Notes: a model not told the origin generated them from the sequence alone. 64,000 nucleotides of DNA from Saturnia japonica (GCA_033032175.1 CM065311.1:4953190-5017189); one strand, 5' to 3'. Shown: positions 1-12,635, counted from the first letter of the stretch. Numbers and translations: made by a program.

Positions 1-3000
1 ATACTACCACGGCAAAGTGACGATATTGTACTTGATGGTAAACATAATAAAATCGAAAGTCAACGGTGAACAACAAGAGATCGACAAACCATCGCTTTAC
101 ACTGGCTGACCATTGAATTCATCACCTTGTGCATATTGGTCCCGACCCATTCGTACCTACAGTACAGTTGTCTACTTGATATACACCAGTTGATCCCGGA
201 ACGCATCATGCCTATGCTTGCCTAGTGTACGGTGGTCGCGATCCAGTCAACACTATTGTCGTGCACTACCACACAGTATACCAGCAGTATTTGATACGTG
301 TACAATTTAATGCTGTGAGAATGTGTTTTCGTATACTTATAGACCGCCGAATATTTATAGAGATGTCAGATACGTTTGCGCCTTATATTATTATTATTAT
401 TCCATGAGAAACCACTCACTTACTGTTATTTTCTTGCCTCATTTAACTTCTTAAGACTTCTTAAGTGTATTGTATAAACATTACTTCTACAAATCTATAC
501 TATTTTTTATACACGAAATATACCACGCACAGCTAGTATTGTATATTAAAATTATATAATACAATTAAGTCCTTTATTCCATATACTTAAGTTACAATTA
601 CATTATAGTCAAATAACGAAATTATGTTGGCTTTTATTTATTATAAAATATTTTTTATAATTTCATTATTTCAAAATTCCAGAAGGCTATTAGGGATTGC
701 GACAGATTAATTGGCACATGTCAATATTCAATACCCATTATAAAAAATCTTTTCGATCCTTTTGTAGGAAGATTTATAACCATAAAACGGTGGATTGTAT
801 TTTTTACGTTTATTTTTCCATATTTCCTAATCTATACTATTGAATAACAATTTGCCACAAACACTCCTAACAAAATCTAGGCAATACTCAATTGCTTCAA
901 GTAATACCTACGTACCGAATACTTGAAGGAATCCCGAGAGTTGGCTAGTTGGATGTTGATAGGAAGCGAATTCAACATTCGTGCTGCACTTACGGCGAAA
1001 GATCGGTCGCGGAAATTAGTAAGAGTAATATATGTATATTAAATATATTGTAGTAAATATACAGAGAATTAAAGAATCGGAAGATCTTAGCTGTCTATTG
1101 TAAAATATTTAGTTTAAATAAACCCAAGGTATTTCACTATAATTTCACTTTATTAACTGTATTCACTATAATTCATTTTATTAACTGTATTAATTTCGCA
1201 CATCCAGCCTGCCTAGCCGCTCAGTACAGACTACCTGTCCTTTTATAGTACCTAACGAAATAAGAAACTACATTTTATATCGGCAGTCAAAACTGAGCTG
1301 CTAAGAATACATTAAAACCATATTTTTCGTCAAGCTAAAAATATAATTATAGTATGTTTTATGAGACCTTAAACAAGAATTATTTTTATTTTGTACAAAC
1401 TTCCGCCATGATCGAGAAGTTTTAATAGAATTCTCAACTTGTTTTTCATTGAGAAAATACGTCATATTTATTAAAATTAATAACTATATTTTTCGTAAAG
1501 CTAACACTATTAAGCGTATCCGCGAGAGATTCAAAGTGTTTTTAAATATTTAGGGGATTTGGGATTATTAAGTAGGTACGGAGAAAAGAAGACAAAGTAT
1601 TCTTACATTCCTACGTTGGCGAATAGGTAACCGTTTCAACCTGGCTGGTTTTATAGTTTTTTCCATTAATATTAAAATGTTTTATGTTTTATATCTATAA
1701 AACAGATATCCACTGCAATGGCCAATTATTTTGTTCACGTGAATTGATTGCTTGAGAGCTAAGTACAAGTGCAGAAATACGCGCGGGTTGAATTGAGGTT
1801 ATAAATAAAACGTGTAATGCAGTCGATAGTGATTGATTATGTTGATGTTGAGACTTTGAGAGATGGAATTTCCAACATTAGGTACCAAATTAAAAAGCAG
1901 CAAATCGAGTCGAACATAAACAAATAGTCCATAAAATATTTTTTTAGTAATTGTTCAAAAATATCGATACACCAAATAAATAATATCAATATATCAATGT
2001 AACGATATTTTTCAACAATCCTAGTTGCCAAATTGGGAAGAAAAAGGAGATACTTGTTATGGCATTATCGATGGAGTCAACAACGCCATAGAGATAATGG
2101 ATGTATAAGAATAAATCGGTATAAAGTTAAATATGAAACTAAAACATTGATTCCTTAAGAATAAAAAATAATAAGGAGTAATAAGTATAGAGATTATCCT
2201 TTCACACTAGTTTACTGTGATAGAAAAAATACCATATTTAAGTAAGCGCCATTGAAATAAAGTGAGTGCTACCGTCAGAATTAGGTCAAACTTTTAATGT
2301 TACAGGAATTAATTCAGTTGACGTTGAAACATTAATAGAAAATTTTGTGGCCAAATTTATACGTTATTCTTATGTATAAAACAGTTTATATAATTTATAT
2401 AAAATAAAAATTAAAGAAAACAGCGTGAACAGACAGTCAAATTTGTATATGGACTTTAGATCTAGATGTATACTTACAAAAGTATAAGTTTTCTCATTTT
2501 TATTAACTAGCAACAATAGTAATATAATTGTTGTTAGCTAACCGCTGATTAGCTAGAAGAACTGCTTTACGGCATTAAGCTCGCCAGTGTACAAACTATA
2601 AAGTGCAAAAAATATTCTTTCATTTCAAATCGGAAATACAAAATTGGAAAATTATCTCAATCCATTTTCGTAACAGCTTGATACGACTTCGTCAATCTTT
2701 TCGATTTTTAATAAGCATCAATCAAATGTGAAAGATGAATGTAATAACTCGATTGTATTTCAGATATTGATGAAAATAGGAAATAATAAAACAATAATAA
2801 AGTGAACGGGGGTACCTACATATGTGCGGGTGTTAGTAATTACAGTTCTCTGAATAGTCACTCGATGTTATATGAAGCATAATATTAACTACGACTATCC
2901 TCTTTCACAATAAAACAATAGATTTAGCAAATAACTTAACAGTGTAACTAAACTTTTTGTGACAAAGTGCGCGAGCATCATAAAAATTACCCATCTTTTT

Positions 3001-3806
3001 TTCATAGCACGCCTAAAGGGTCGGCACATATCTCACGGCAAATGCGTAACGTCAGAAAAGACAAATATGTATATAATAAAACATTCAACCTCCGATAATG
3101 CGTTAGTGATAATTTGACCAAATAGATGCGACCGATGATACACTCGACACATTTTCCGTCAGGTTTGTACCGACCCAAAGAAGTATATCTTCAATATAGT
3201 CTTCTTGTTTCTCCTACCCTCTTCCCGTTACACGAGGTCGAGGTTATTAAGCAAGAGGTGCCATATTATCCTCTGATACTTATTTCTGAACAAGTAGTTT
3301 GCTGCCTGTCTCGTCCTCTCTTTCCTGTAGCTATAGAATTATCCTTTCTTACAACGTTGTCAATGGTTCTTCGCATTACGTGTCCATACCATCTTAGGTT
3401 GGACTCGGAAGGTTTTTCAATATTAGGCGCTACGTTAAAACTACCCCTCATAAATTTGTTAGGAACTTTGTAAAGGCACAAAAATCTAAAAATATTATAA
3501 TGATATCTAGCATTATTACATTTATGAATTTGGCATCACAATAATTATAAACTACATAGTTAACCAAAGAGCATTCATAATTATTGATTTTAACATTTGT
3601 AATTTATTTCTAGATGGCACTGATAAAGCATTAAAAAAACTAACATCCAACTTGACCATAAAAAAATACAACATATATTAAGTTTTAGCAATCAACTTCA
3701 TAGTGTAAGACTTATTGTAATTAACACGTCATCATTTTATAATAATGTGCTGAAAGAAGTGTTAAAAACTATTCTAAAATTATATTGCCCTATGTGAGAC
3801 TCGTAC
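1..3806. other. AT-rich DNA beyond the last receptor exon found; repeats only
   Basis: I find no convincing exon here. Positions about 100-340 match the recurring repeat described at 48790-49060, about 900-1015 look like a repeat fragment, and 3266-3481 (minus) is a retrotransposon remnant. The receptor's TM4 exon should lie here or left of the window. Minus-strand stretches around 1370-1480 and 1837-2031 are open but do not resemble TM4. Confidence 0.6.
3266..3481 (-). pseudogene. Non-LTR retrotransposon ORF remnant
   Basis: The minus strand reads PSESNLRWYGHVMRRTIDN followed by a basic stretch with GKRGRDRQQTTC. The motif (R)LRWYGHVMRR...KRGRGRP is the familiar C-terminal tail of reverse-transcriptase ORFs in insect non-LTR elements. 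Only about 70 codons are open and no RT catalytic motif is present, so this is a truncated copy near the receptor's 3' side. Confidence 0.75.
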
Positions 3807-3906
3807 CTTTATCGTGTCAATGTCGAAGCTGATGAAGAGGAGTGGCGCGAGCCGGTTTAGCACGAACTCCCTCACGACCGCTGGCACCGGCTGACCTCTC
3901 ACTCCT
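3807..3906 (-). CDS. nAChR subunit coding exon 8 (start of cytoplasmic loop)
   Basis: Acceptor TTTTCATAG and donor GTACGA bound 100 bp. After completing Arg it encodes 33 residues: GVRGQPVPAVVREFVLNRLA followed by PLLFISFDIDTIK. Position and pattern (basic, amphipathic, VREFVLNRLAPLL) match the segment after TM3 that normally reads HxR...MPxWVRxxFLxxLPxLL. It ends in phase 0 after Lys. The remaining loop and TM4 should lie further left, at coordinates below 3807 or beyond the window; I did not find them. Confidence 0.9.
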
Positions 3907-4009
3907 CTATGAAAAACACCATATGTACAATATAGAAGATTATACAGTATATTTAATTAAGTAAGTAATTTTTACGTATGTATATACAATTTTTTAATAG
4001 TAGTATGGC

Positions 4010-4200
4010 AAATTGACGGTTCTGCCACCGATGGTAAGTATATTACAATTCTAACACAACGGCGACCACCGAAATATTGTAATCAATCGACGGTAGCCGC
4101 TGTTATGGTGACCTGCGACAATTTAACTAAAAATGCACAAGCTGATCCCGAAACGCGACATGTCGGACTTTACAGCCATACAGCTTCACTAAATGGTACA
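4010..4200 (-). repeat. Dispersed repeat, recurring family (reverse copy)
   Basis: Contains CAACGGCGACCACCGAA and GACGGTAGCCGCTGTTATG, the reverse complement of the block at 50770-50870, and CTGATCCCGAAACGCGACA, a motif shared with 48800. It belongs to the recurring family also seen near 230, 31250, 41600, 42480, 43250 and 48850. Confidence 0.6.
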
Positions 4201-4389
4201 CGTTAATGTAATCCTTATTGTTTTTTTAATTCTTCCATGGAGCTCCGAGGGCATTAAATAAATTCTCAGTCTCTAGTCTCTATCTTAATATTACCTTGCC
4301 TCTTCGCAATTTAAGTTTCCTATATATACCTTTACCATAGGGTTTTAGTCATTGAATTATTGATTCTATTATTCCGATAATAGACGAAA

Positions 4390-4570
4390 GATATTAAGCG
4401 GTAATGCGAGAAGAAGGCGGCCTAAGAAACTTGGATGAACTGTGTGAAAGAGGATATGCGTGTACGGAGCGTGAGTGTAGATATGACGGGTGGATAGGCT
4501 GGAATCAAAGAAGCCGTGCTGTGCCGACGCCACCTAGTGTGGGATGGTGTTAGAAAAAAGAATAAGAAGA
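4390..4570 (+). pseudogene. Non-LTR retrotransposon C-terminal fragment
   Basis: In the plus strand, RRRPKKTWMNCVKEDMRVR and then SVSVDMTGG are followed by a stop and CRRHLVWDGVRKKNKKS. This corresponds to the GRPKKRWxDCVKEDMxxxGV tail of insect retroelement ORFs. It has an in-frame stop and no other domains, so it is a dead fragment inside the receptor intron between exons 7 and 8. Confidence 0.7.
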
Positions 4571-4884
4571 GTTTATTCCTGTCAAAGTAATAAAAAAAAC
4601 TTGTCATGCTTCAACCTTATAATAGTAGGTCGTTTTTCTTAGAACTTTACAGATTTTTACTTATTATTTTCAATTATTATTTAAGCATTCATTCATGCTT
4701 ATGTACAACCATAATTTATTACAGTATTATACTGAAAAAGTAAAGACTTTATGTAGAATTATTTTTTAACGATTAATAAGCGAACGCTTATCTATAATGT
4801 CACAAAACGGAAACTTTGAATTTAAGAGAGAAATTTCAAGAAAAGTATAAGACGATAAATAGATCTTACAAAGTAACATTCCAC

Positions 4885-4960
4885 TAGGCTTAGTGTGTTA
4901 CCATCTTGGGCCACATCGTCACTTAAGATCAGATGAGATTGTATCCACAACGGTAAATTT
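4885..4960 (+). repeat. SINE 3' fragment
   Basis: CCACTAGGCTTAGTGTG and CTTGGGCCACATCGTCA recur almost unchanged at 7970-8020 as the 3' part of a tRNA-derived SINE. Only the tail is present here. Confidence 0.6.
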
Positions 4961-5042
4961 ATAACGATAAAAAAAAAAACATAATTTAAAGCATTATTTT
5001 GTATTTATAAATACTTATGATAAAATACCATTATAAACTCGC

Positions 5043-5121
5043 CTGTAAGATATATTTAGAGTAACGACTGAGAGAGAGGCTGAAAATGATACTAAACATG
5101 TACTAACTCCATAATATAGAC
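5043..5121 (-). CDS. nAChR subunit coding exon 7 (TM3), followed by a GC donor
   Basis: Acceptor TTCGCAG at the right edge; 79 bp encode the split Ser, then LYYGVSTCLVSFSASLSVVT and LNISY. This is TM3 (family pattern YYGVSICLVS...VVTLN). The exon must end with two bases (AG) for the next exon to complete Arg. The only boundary that does this is followed by GCGAGT, a GC donor. The nearest GT, five bases further on, would break the frame. Confidence 0.9.
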
Positions 5122-5844
5122 CTGCGAACAAAATAAAAAATTTAAAAATAAACAAAGTTATGATACTAACATGTTTTATTAACTAATTATTTTTATGTGT
5201 CTCAGTGGTTAAAATTACGTTTCTATATATCGTTAAAAAAGAGCTCTATAAAAAGAACATTTTCTGATTTACGACTCGCTTTTGTTACAGAGTTAATTAA
5301 AACAGTCATAAATTACGAAATTTAAAATAAAATTTCAACAAGACTACGACTGAACATTCCTTACTTTCTGAAATTAAAAACATTATTTTGAATGCTTTAA
5401 ACTGAGCACTTTTAAATTTTTCACAACTCCAAAGAAAGATTAACTTTCAACTTTGTCGTTATTGAAATAAATCTGTGTTTTAAGTAAAACTTTATTGAAA
5501 GAAAGAAATCAACAGATAAAAAACAGTTGATCGTAATTTTGAAGTGAAACTTATTTCAATTTGAACACTATACATTTAGTAAGGTCACGTAAAGCAAATT
5601 TATCCATACAACAATTTCCTATCAAAAATTATGCCGTAGACACAAAAGCAACGAGGATAGCAAACAGTGGATCTAAATTTTAGTTAAAAATTGAGAATCA
5701 TCTTTAATAAACTTTCCGACTTTTCATTTTTGCGTATTAAAAGAAAAATTAGCCGCCATATTTTATTCAGCAATATAAATTATTTTTTTATAATCTTGTT
5801 CAATTATATGTATGTATATCTAAAAATAATTAATAAAAACTTAC

Positions 5845-5979
5845 TTATGAGCGGTGTTTTTTCAGTTGGTGGTAACGTATCCCGTATGGTCATCAGGAAA
5901 ACAGTCATTGACAATAGCGCACTGATTCCTAAAGTGACCTTTTCTCCTGACTCCGAAGGCACGTAGAACACTAGGAGTG
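5845..5979 (-). CDS. nAChR subunit coding exon 6 (TM1 end and pore helix TM2)
   Basis: Acceptor TTTTCATAG and donor GTAAGT bound 135 bp. The split codon gives Ala, then LLVFYVPSESGEKVTLGI and SALLSMTVFLMT. GEK followed by this segment is the pore-lining TM2 with the intermediate glutamate ring used by cation-selective channels. It is followed by IRDTLPPTEKTPLI, matching the family's LPPTS...PLIG linker but with TEKT in place of the usual TSxx. The exon ends in phase 1. Confidence 0.95.
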
Positions 5980-6143
5980 CTATGAAAATGATAATGCTAA
6001 AGTAACCAAAGTTTAATAAATCCTTACCACTTTAAAAATCCAAACCATTTGTATTATAAAATACTACTTATATGTTATTGTAGCTGTGTATAATATGTTG
6101 TATAAGGGATTTAAACCGTAAAAAAGACTAATTTTAATCTCAT

Positions 6144-6337
6144 AATTGAGGACCACGAGAACCAGAGTGGCCTATCTGCTTTTTTACTGATAATACCGAT
6201 AAATTATGAATATTTTAATAGATCAATTTATCAAAAAAAAGCAAATAGGCCACTCTAGTTCTTATGTGGATATTATGATAATGAGTCGAATTACTGAAAA
6301 AAACATATAACCCATTCTGGTTCTCGTAGCCTCAATT
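6144..6337. mobile_element. MITE with terminal inverted repeats (194 bp)
   Basis: The left end reads AATTGAGGACCACGAGAACC; the reverse complement of the right end reads AATTGAGGCTACGAGAACC. A further inverted match lies inside, CCAGAGTGGCCTAT against ATAGGCCACTCTAG. It has no coding capacity. A second, partial copy with AAAAAGCAAATAGGCCACTC and TGGTTCTCGTGGT lies at about 21172-21225. It sits in the receptor intron between exons 5 and 6. Confidence 0.75.
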
Positions 6338-7217
6338 CAAAACTTGAACTACAATGACAAGTTAATCAATGACATTTAGTTATACATATAAAAATAGATT
6401 TGAGATTTTTCTGCGTATAAGTATAAATTAATATACAAACACGGTACTTCATTGTAAATTAATATCTGCAAAGAATCAGAAGAGACAGAGAACTTTATTT
6501 AATGTTGGAAATGTTTAAGAGACTTGTAATTTAAACGCAGCTACTGAGCTTAATGTTAGTCCGTTACGTTCTAGGAAGACTTTAAACAATTTCGTTTCTT
6601 ATTTTCTAATTCTGTTAGGGAAGATTTGTTATATAAAAGGAATCAAGTATGTTTTAAATATATTCCATAATTAATATTTTTTCATTCTTAAACTTGTCAG
6701 GGAAAGTTTGATAGACCAGTGTAAATGTAGATACCCATAAAACATTATAAAAGAGTATACAATGCTATAATTTACTTTAATAGTTGCAATGAACCATTTT
6801 TATTATTACCAAATATACTTTTATTACACACCTTAAATAAAATAATTTAAAATTCGGAATATTTCATTTTAATTAACTACAATAGGTTTTGTATTATTAA
6901 ATGACTTTTCTAATTAGTGTGGTTCTTTTTGAGTTTTAATTTAGGGGTTCGAAAAAACTGCTCGCGAGTAAACAGCCTGTGTAAGCAGCTCGAAGCGTAT
7001 AGCGTCGACTTTCCGTATAGTAGATATTATACATTATATTGTGTGCATAAAAATAATACGAATATATAATATAGAGGTTATTAAATTAAATATAACATTA
7101 TAAGGAAGAATGCGATGTACATATTTATACAGTTTTCAAGTAATCCTTTGCAAGACATCACTTTTAAGATTATGAACTAATTTTCTACGTAAGAATAGAA
7201 ATACGGGGGGTATTTAC

Positions 7218-7434
7218 CGATGCCGTTAATAAGCAGACAGGGCAGAATAAGGTTAAATACGTAGAACATAGGTCGTCTCCTTAGTTTGATTATGTATGTG
7301 ATGTCAGGATAGGGTTCCACGCAGCACGAGTAATACTGGTTGTGTCGTATAGCTTGAAAGCTTACTAAGTCGAATTCACCGTTCGTCTGATAGTTCGTTG
7401 TATCACCCTCGTCAAATTGCTTCTTCAGGTCCAA
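7218..7434 (-). CDS. nAChR subunit coding exon 5 (loop C and start of TM1)
   Basis: Acceptor ATTGTAG and donor GTAAAT bound 217 bp (72 codons plus one base). It starts LDLKKQFDEG. YYSCCVEPYPDITYIIKLRR contains the vicinal cysteines (residues 217-218) that define alpha subunits and lie in ligand-binding loop C. The following FYVFNLILPCLLINGI is the first half of TM1, with the invariant Pro-Cys. The first codon is TTG and is not a start; it is an internal Leu following Gln of the previous exon. Confidence 0.96.
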
Positions 7435-7747
7435 CTACAATTTTTTAATATAAGAATACATCCGTGGCATCCGTGAAAGTACTAAAGACAAAACACTTAA
7501 AACAAAAAAGAACCACTATCAAAAGATTGTGTTCAACTGCGTCAAATGCATTTCTAAAATCAATAAGGACCAATACAGTAAACATAACTTTTTGAAAATT
7601 GGTTCTAATGTGTTACTTACAAATACTATAATCATCTCATTGTTGTATTATGATTAATAGGCGTGGTGGTGAATACTTTACTGCTTTTTATAACTATTGA
7701 AGAATATTAATCCGTGAGATATACGGGCATTGAGCACAGCAATAAAG

Positions 7748-8045
7748 CAATGAAAGCTCAGTGGCAGCGTGTACGGAAACCGCGATGATTGACATGAGTT
7801 CGAATCCCTATATTCCCTTCAATGAGCCTAAGTTTTCAATTAAAGTAAACATCCTTATGAAACCATGGCATTTTCTAATGCCTGCGTTTCTAGCTAACCT
7901 CCCTTAAACTGAAAATCTGTCGCCAAGCACCTAAAGGTGTGTTCCGGCAGCTTCACTTGAGAGCAAGTTTTCCCACTAGGGTTAGCGTGTTATATATCTT
8001 GGGCCACATCGTCAATTAGCATCAGGTGATAATGTTATGCTAAAA
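7748..8045 (+). mobile_element. tRNA-derived SINE, near full length
   Basis: The 5' end carries RNA polymerase III-type boxes: AAGCTCAGTGGCAGCGTG (A box region) and, about 40 bases on, GAGTTCGAATCCC (B box). The body includes TGTCGCCAAGCACCTAAAGG and the tail CTTGGGCCACATCGTC. The same family lies in reverse at 32085-32395, 11088-11325 and 25690-25905. It lies inside the receptor intron between exons 4 and 5. Confidence 0.75.
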
Positions 8046-8913
8046 AATAAAACTACAAAGTATTAAAATACCCAAAAGAAACAAACAAATCGCACATTAA
8101 AAATCTGTAAAAATATATGAGTTTTGTTCTTTTGAATTAAAATTCGAGGCAAACCTTTACCTACTTAAGTACACGTACCGCAAATACCGACGTCAAAATG
8201 CAAACCATAAAAATATTTGTGACGGGGTATGCTTTTCTCATTTTAAAGCGCAAATGTAATCCAACGTATATAATTTTGCCAAGAACATAAACCCTTGGAC
8301 TGAATTATAAAACGAGTGCTATCCACATCATAAGCATCGGTAAATAACACTGGCTAAAATATAAGACAATAAAGAGATTTTACATAATGACACCTCAATC
8401 AACAGACTAAAGATCATATTGTATTTTTTGTAGGACTATTTGAATAATTTAACATTTTCATCCGCCATTTAAATAATATCGTTACGTATATAACGAATAA
8501 GAAGTGGCAATGAATATGGTAACAAAATCGGTCATTACGTTTTTATTTTTTATAGAACAAATATTTACTCCGATTTATATCACCAATCAGAATTTTTTAT
8601 AAATGTTTGCCTAATTAATGACATTAAATATGTAGGTAGTTAGTAAGATAGTTAGTTAATAGATTAGATACATAAATCGTAATCACAATATCAACCTGTA
8701 TGTGTCCAATTACTGGACAATGCATCTTCCTAAAGGAAAACACGGGTTTGATAACCACGCCAGCCCATGAGATATTGGCGATTTCAAACACCGAGAAATG
8801 TATAATAGTTCATTCTATAGAATATTTCCCAAGTATTCAAGTGTCCTCAAAATGTTTTCCTTTGCCATCAATAAATAGATTTATCAAATTCAAATAAAAT
8901 AAAAAATATACAA

Positions 8914-9130
8914 CTATGGTGGCATACAAGCATACAGTCTGCCTGATTGTAAGCGGCTACCGTAGCCTAGGAACGCTGATAATACTATAGGTATCCCTAG
9001 CGCGTTGTCAATTCCCTTACCCATAGGAGATCTGGAAACCCTACTCACCGCAGGAACACAACACAAGGTTATTTGGCTGTAATCTTTTGCAGGGTGAAGG
9101 TATTCCACTAGTCAGACTGCCCCAAATACA
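8914..9130 (-). repeat. Dispersed retroelement-tail repeat
   Basis: The minus-strand reading contains CCVPAVSRVSRSPMGKGIDN, and the plus strand has GTAAGCGGCTACCGTAGCCTA. The copies at 32965-33180 and 63810-63990 share the GCGCGTT/GCGCTAGTGAT and TAGGCTACGGTAACCGC motifs. This is a widespread lepidopteran retroelement 3' region; the short open frame is not a gene. Confidence 0.65.
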
Positions 9131-11087
9131 GAGAAATCTCCAAAAAAATCCTCTGTGCTCAAACCTGTGGTCATCGAATTGACATTTCGTTGGTATATAC
9201 CACTCGACTAGTAAGACTTTTAATGTTACATTTTCATATATTATTTTTTTGTTTCGAACGTTAGGAAAATGTGAAACAACCTAAAAGAATTAAACGACAC
9301 GATTTTTTTTTCTACACTTTCTTAGACTTCATCTGTTTATTCCGTCGGATGTCATTTGACTAAGTCTATGCAAATTTTTAATATAAAAAAGTATGCCTTA
9401 GTAAAAAATACTAGCATATGAAAGAAAATTACACTGTGTATTTTACATTTTACACTTTCTCATTGCTAGATATGTGAATAGTATATGCTAGATTTTCATT
9501 ACCTACATACATTGTGTGCGAAAAACATAAATGAGCGAAGTATTTTTGTTATCATTAGTAATACAGAAGAAAGAAAATTAATTTTGCCAATATTAATAAG
9601 CGCATAATAATAGATACAGAAAAAAAGACATAAAATATAAAAAAGGGTATACCCGACGAAGGTAATATATATTTTCATCTTACAGTACCGAGCGGTATGG
9701 TTATTTCATGTTAAGATGTTATGGCGTGTTCTCGGTGTTCATGTCGCGATTCTCACATCTCTCTCACTAGTGCAATGCTACAATTGCAAAGGTGCGATAC
9801 TAAAGCATACATTCAAGAGACTAAAATGATTCCATATATTAACGTATATTACCCGTCTATGATACGTATGGTATATTATATACTATAAATACATATGCCA
9901 TACTTCATAATAGAAAAATATAATACATAAATATACCATAATATTATAGAATCTTCACAGTCTGTGACGCGCTTTAGGTTATTGCCGTTGGTGACTGAAT
10001 TTTCGGACGGACGGGACGGAACGGAACATTGTTTTACAGCCAAACCTCTGTACCGCTGTACCTCGGCACCGCTAGTATTAAATAAAGTTAGGTGGCACTG
10101 CACTCGTTTTGCATATTCCTCAAATTTAAGGGTTAGGTCACCTCTTGACACTCATTGCAGTATATATCATGATTCATGACAATAGGTAGCATACATTAAA
10201 TTATAAATATTCAATTAAAATTATAACACATTGTACAAAAATATTTCTTTACAGTAAATCATTCATCATCAGTAAATCATTGTATCACTAAGAACAAACT
10301 CGTACGTCATTAATTATTTTCCTATAAAATATCGACACGAGAATGTAAACGAGTCATATAGATTATCTAGATATAATACAAAAGTACACACATCGCTATC
10401 CTTCAATTGAAACCAAAATTTAACTGTTCAATGAGAAATTATTCATACATACGTGAATTAAATTAGGAAACGTTTCATTTTACGAATCCACTTTATAAAT
10501 TAATCAGTTAAAATTGTAATTCTTTTTACAAAATCATGTAACAACATGATGGTGATTCACATTGTAAATACCTAAATGTTCCTAAAAAAATGTATCATTG
10601 TTATCGAATCATCGGTACAATTTGACTTTCATAAATGCCTCAGGCAAGCTTATATGAATAAAGCATTTTTCATATTTATTTTCAGTTGGAGTTTATAGCC
10701 GAGAACAAGAACAGAAAAAATTCAAAATGTTCATAAAAGTTAAAATATTATTTCTTCTTTATATTTTTGCAACTATAGCAACCAATCCTAGTTATTCAGA
10801 ATTATTTATATATTATCAAGTGGGTTATTTTTTATTTTTCAAAACTTTTGTCAGTAATTTCCAGGGAGTTTTTGAAGTCTCAGAATTCACAGTCAATATT
10901 ATTATTTCCAATCCAATTCAGTTGTGCTCAATCAAAAAACTAAATTTCGCAAAATGCCATCAATATTGTACAATATAAGGTCAAATATTTTAATATTGTG
11001 AATAAAAACCACTTCATGAAGGACTTAAAACTATACTAATCTTTCTAATACTTTTCTTTATAGGGCCACCATCTCATTTGATGTCAA

Positions 11088-11325
11088 GTGGCAAGCTTTT
11101 TCCTTGACTCTCAAGTGTGTCTGCGGGACACACTTATAGGTGCTTGCCGACAATTTTTTCACTTCAGGATATTAGAATATAACCTACCACCATTCTATGA
11201 TTTCATTAAGATGTTTTCCTTCACCGAAAACTCAAGCTCTTTGCTAAGATTCGAAATGCCGTCGAACGACGCGGTGTCCGTACACGCTAGCACTGAGGCA
11301 TCATTGTTTCACGCCGTATATATTT
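11088..11325 (-). mobile_element. tRNA-derived SINE (reverse orientation)
   Basis: On the minus strand, TGCCTCAGTGCTAGCGTGTA (A-box region) and GCATTTCGAATC (degenerate B box) head the copy. The body has GTGAAGGAAAACATC, shared with the other copies. It is directly adjacent to a second, different SINE at 11318-11490. Confidence 0.65.
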
Positions 11326-11490
11326 TTTAGATCCCATGTAATAGAGGGCGAACCTATTGTCATTGATCGGGCACAAAGACAAATTCCGAGCTGCTACTAA
11401 GAATTTCAAAGAAAAACCAAATAACATTTTGTTCGATCTGAAGGACCTCGATCATAGCTGTCGTGCTTAAGACCACTAGGTTAATGAGGC
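11318..11490 (-). mobile_element. Second tRNA-derived SINE family, copy 1
   Basis: The minus strand begins TGCCTCATTAACCTAGTGGT (A-box-like) and ends in AGATCCCATGTAATAGAGGG as read on the plus strand. The copy at 35215-35405 is very similar and keeps a better B box (GGGTTCAATTC). It is distinct in sequence from the SINE at 7748. Confidence 0.65.
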
Positions 11491-12635
11491 AATTCAAAGT
11501 ATCGTATATTGTAAACTTAGTCAAAGCCAAGAATCGCCTAAAATTAATTTAAAAATACTTGTGAATTTTAATAATGGGAGACCATTAAAGTTTTCCGTCG
11601 CAGAAACGAACCAGCATAAAATATGTTGACAACATCTTGCCTTGAGATTTAACTTTAGTGGAGTTTTAAGCCCATCACAAACAACAACTACTTAATTACA
11701 GAATTTGTACTTTCAGTTAGGGTTAATAGAATTGATAAAATTACATTTTTAGTACATAATTATCAAACATCTTTATTGCGACCATTGTAGTTAAAATTGT
11801 AAGTAAAAAAATTACATAAGTAAAAATTCACAACGTTATACTCCTTCTCTGAGGTTGCTTGTGTGCGAGCGATTTCCACACCGGTTGTTATAAACGACAA
11901 CTTTTTGAAGCTTGTATTTTATCGTAGAAAATAATTTAAAGCCTAGGAATTCATGTTTCGCTGAAATTCTTTTGAATACAAGTGCGCCTTATTAAAAACA
12001 AGAGTCGCAGAAAATATAACCGAAAGTTGTTTTTGTTTAAGATTTTCTGTAGTTGAATACAAATTTTTATCATTTATATATATTTTGTTCAGACTCCATT
12101 TAAACAATGAGAAATCCACTTTTGTTAAGATTAATTTACTAATCTATGTGTATATTATAGTACTTACTTATAAAAAAATCAATTATTATAAACAGAACTT
12201 TGTGGTGATTTTTATTCACGTACCTCATACTTATTTACTCTCACCATGACACATTAATCGGTATTCTAAGAACTGTTGAAAAATCTATATTGGATCTCAA
12301 TTTCTATGAGATCTGAGCTCCGACAAAAGACTAAGCAATACAGGATCGTAAAACTCTACAACTATAAGCCCTTGAATAAAAATAATGAACTGACATCACA
12401 TTTCTACCATGTCCTCTTTAGGATGCAACATTGAAACACTTAGTTAAGAACCTGATAATGAAGAAACATGTATGAGCCCTTTTTATACATGCACGAGGTT
12501 TTAGAAAAAAGCATAATCTGAGAAAATATCGTTACTATAAAATTGAAAAAGTCATGATAAAAAATGAACTTTTTTAAAAATTTGTACAGGTTATTGCACC
12601 ATAATTATTTTAGTAAAATAAAGATAATAACATAC

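Larger units (their letters stand above)
7435..12635. other. Receptor intron between exons 4 and 5
   Basis: This 5.2-kb intron holds a SINE (7748-8045), a retroelement tail (8914-9130) and two tRNA-derived SINEs near 11.1-11.5 kb. A GC-richer block at 9955-10150, unlike its surroundings, is probably another repeat of unknown type. Positions 10900-10980 share GCAAAATGCCA with repeats near 29.95 and 44.84 kb. I see no exon. Confidence 0.7.

Noticed and set aside
1837..2031. Minus-strand 64-codon frame with hydrophobic stretches, considered as the missing TM4 exon
   Set aside because: It lacks the basic-Asp-Arg entry and typical TM4 pattern, and the composition fits random AT-rich DNA.
9876..10179. 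Overlapping 91- and 71-codon frames on both strands
   Set aside because: Both strands are open only because a GC-richer repeat-like block lacks stops. There is no recognisable domain or splice context.
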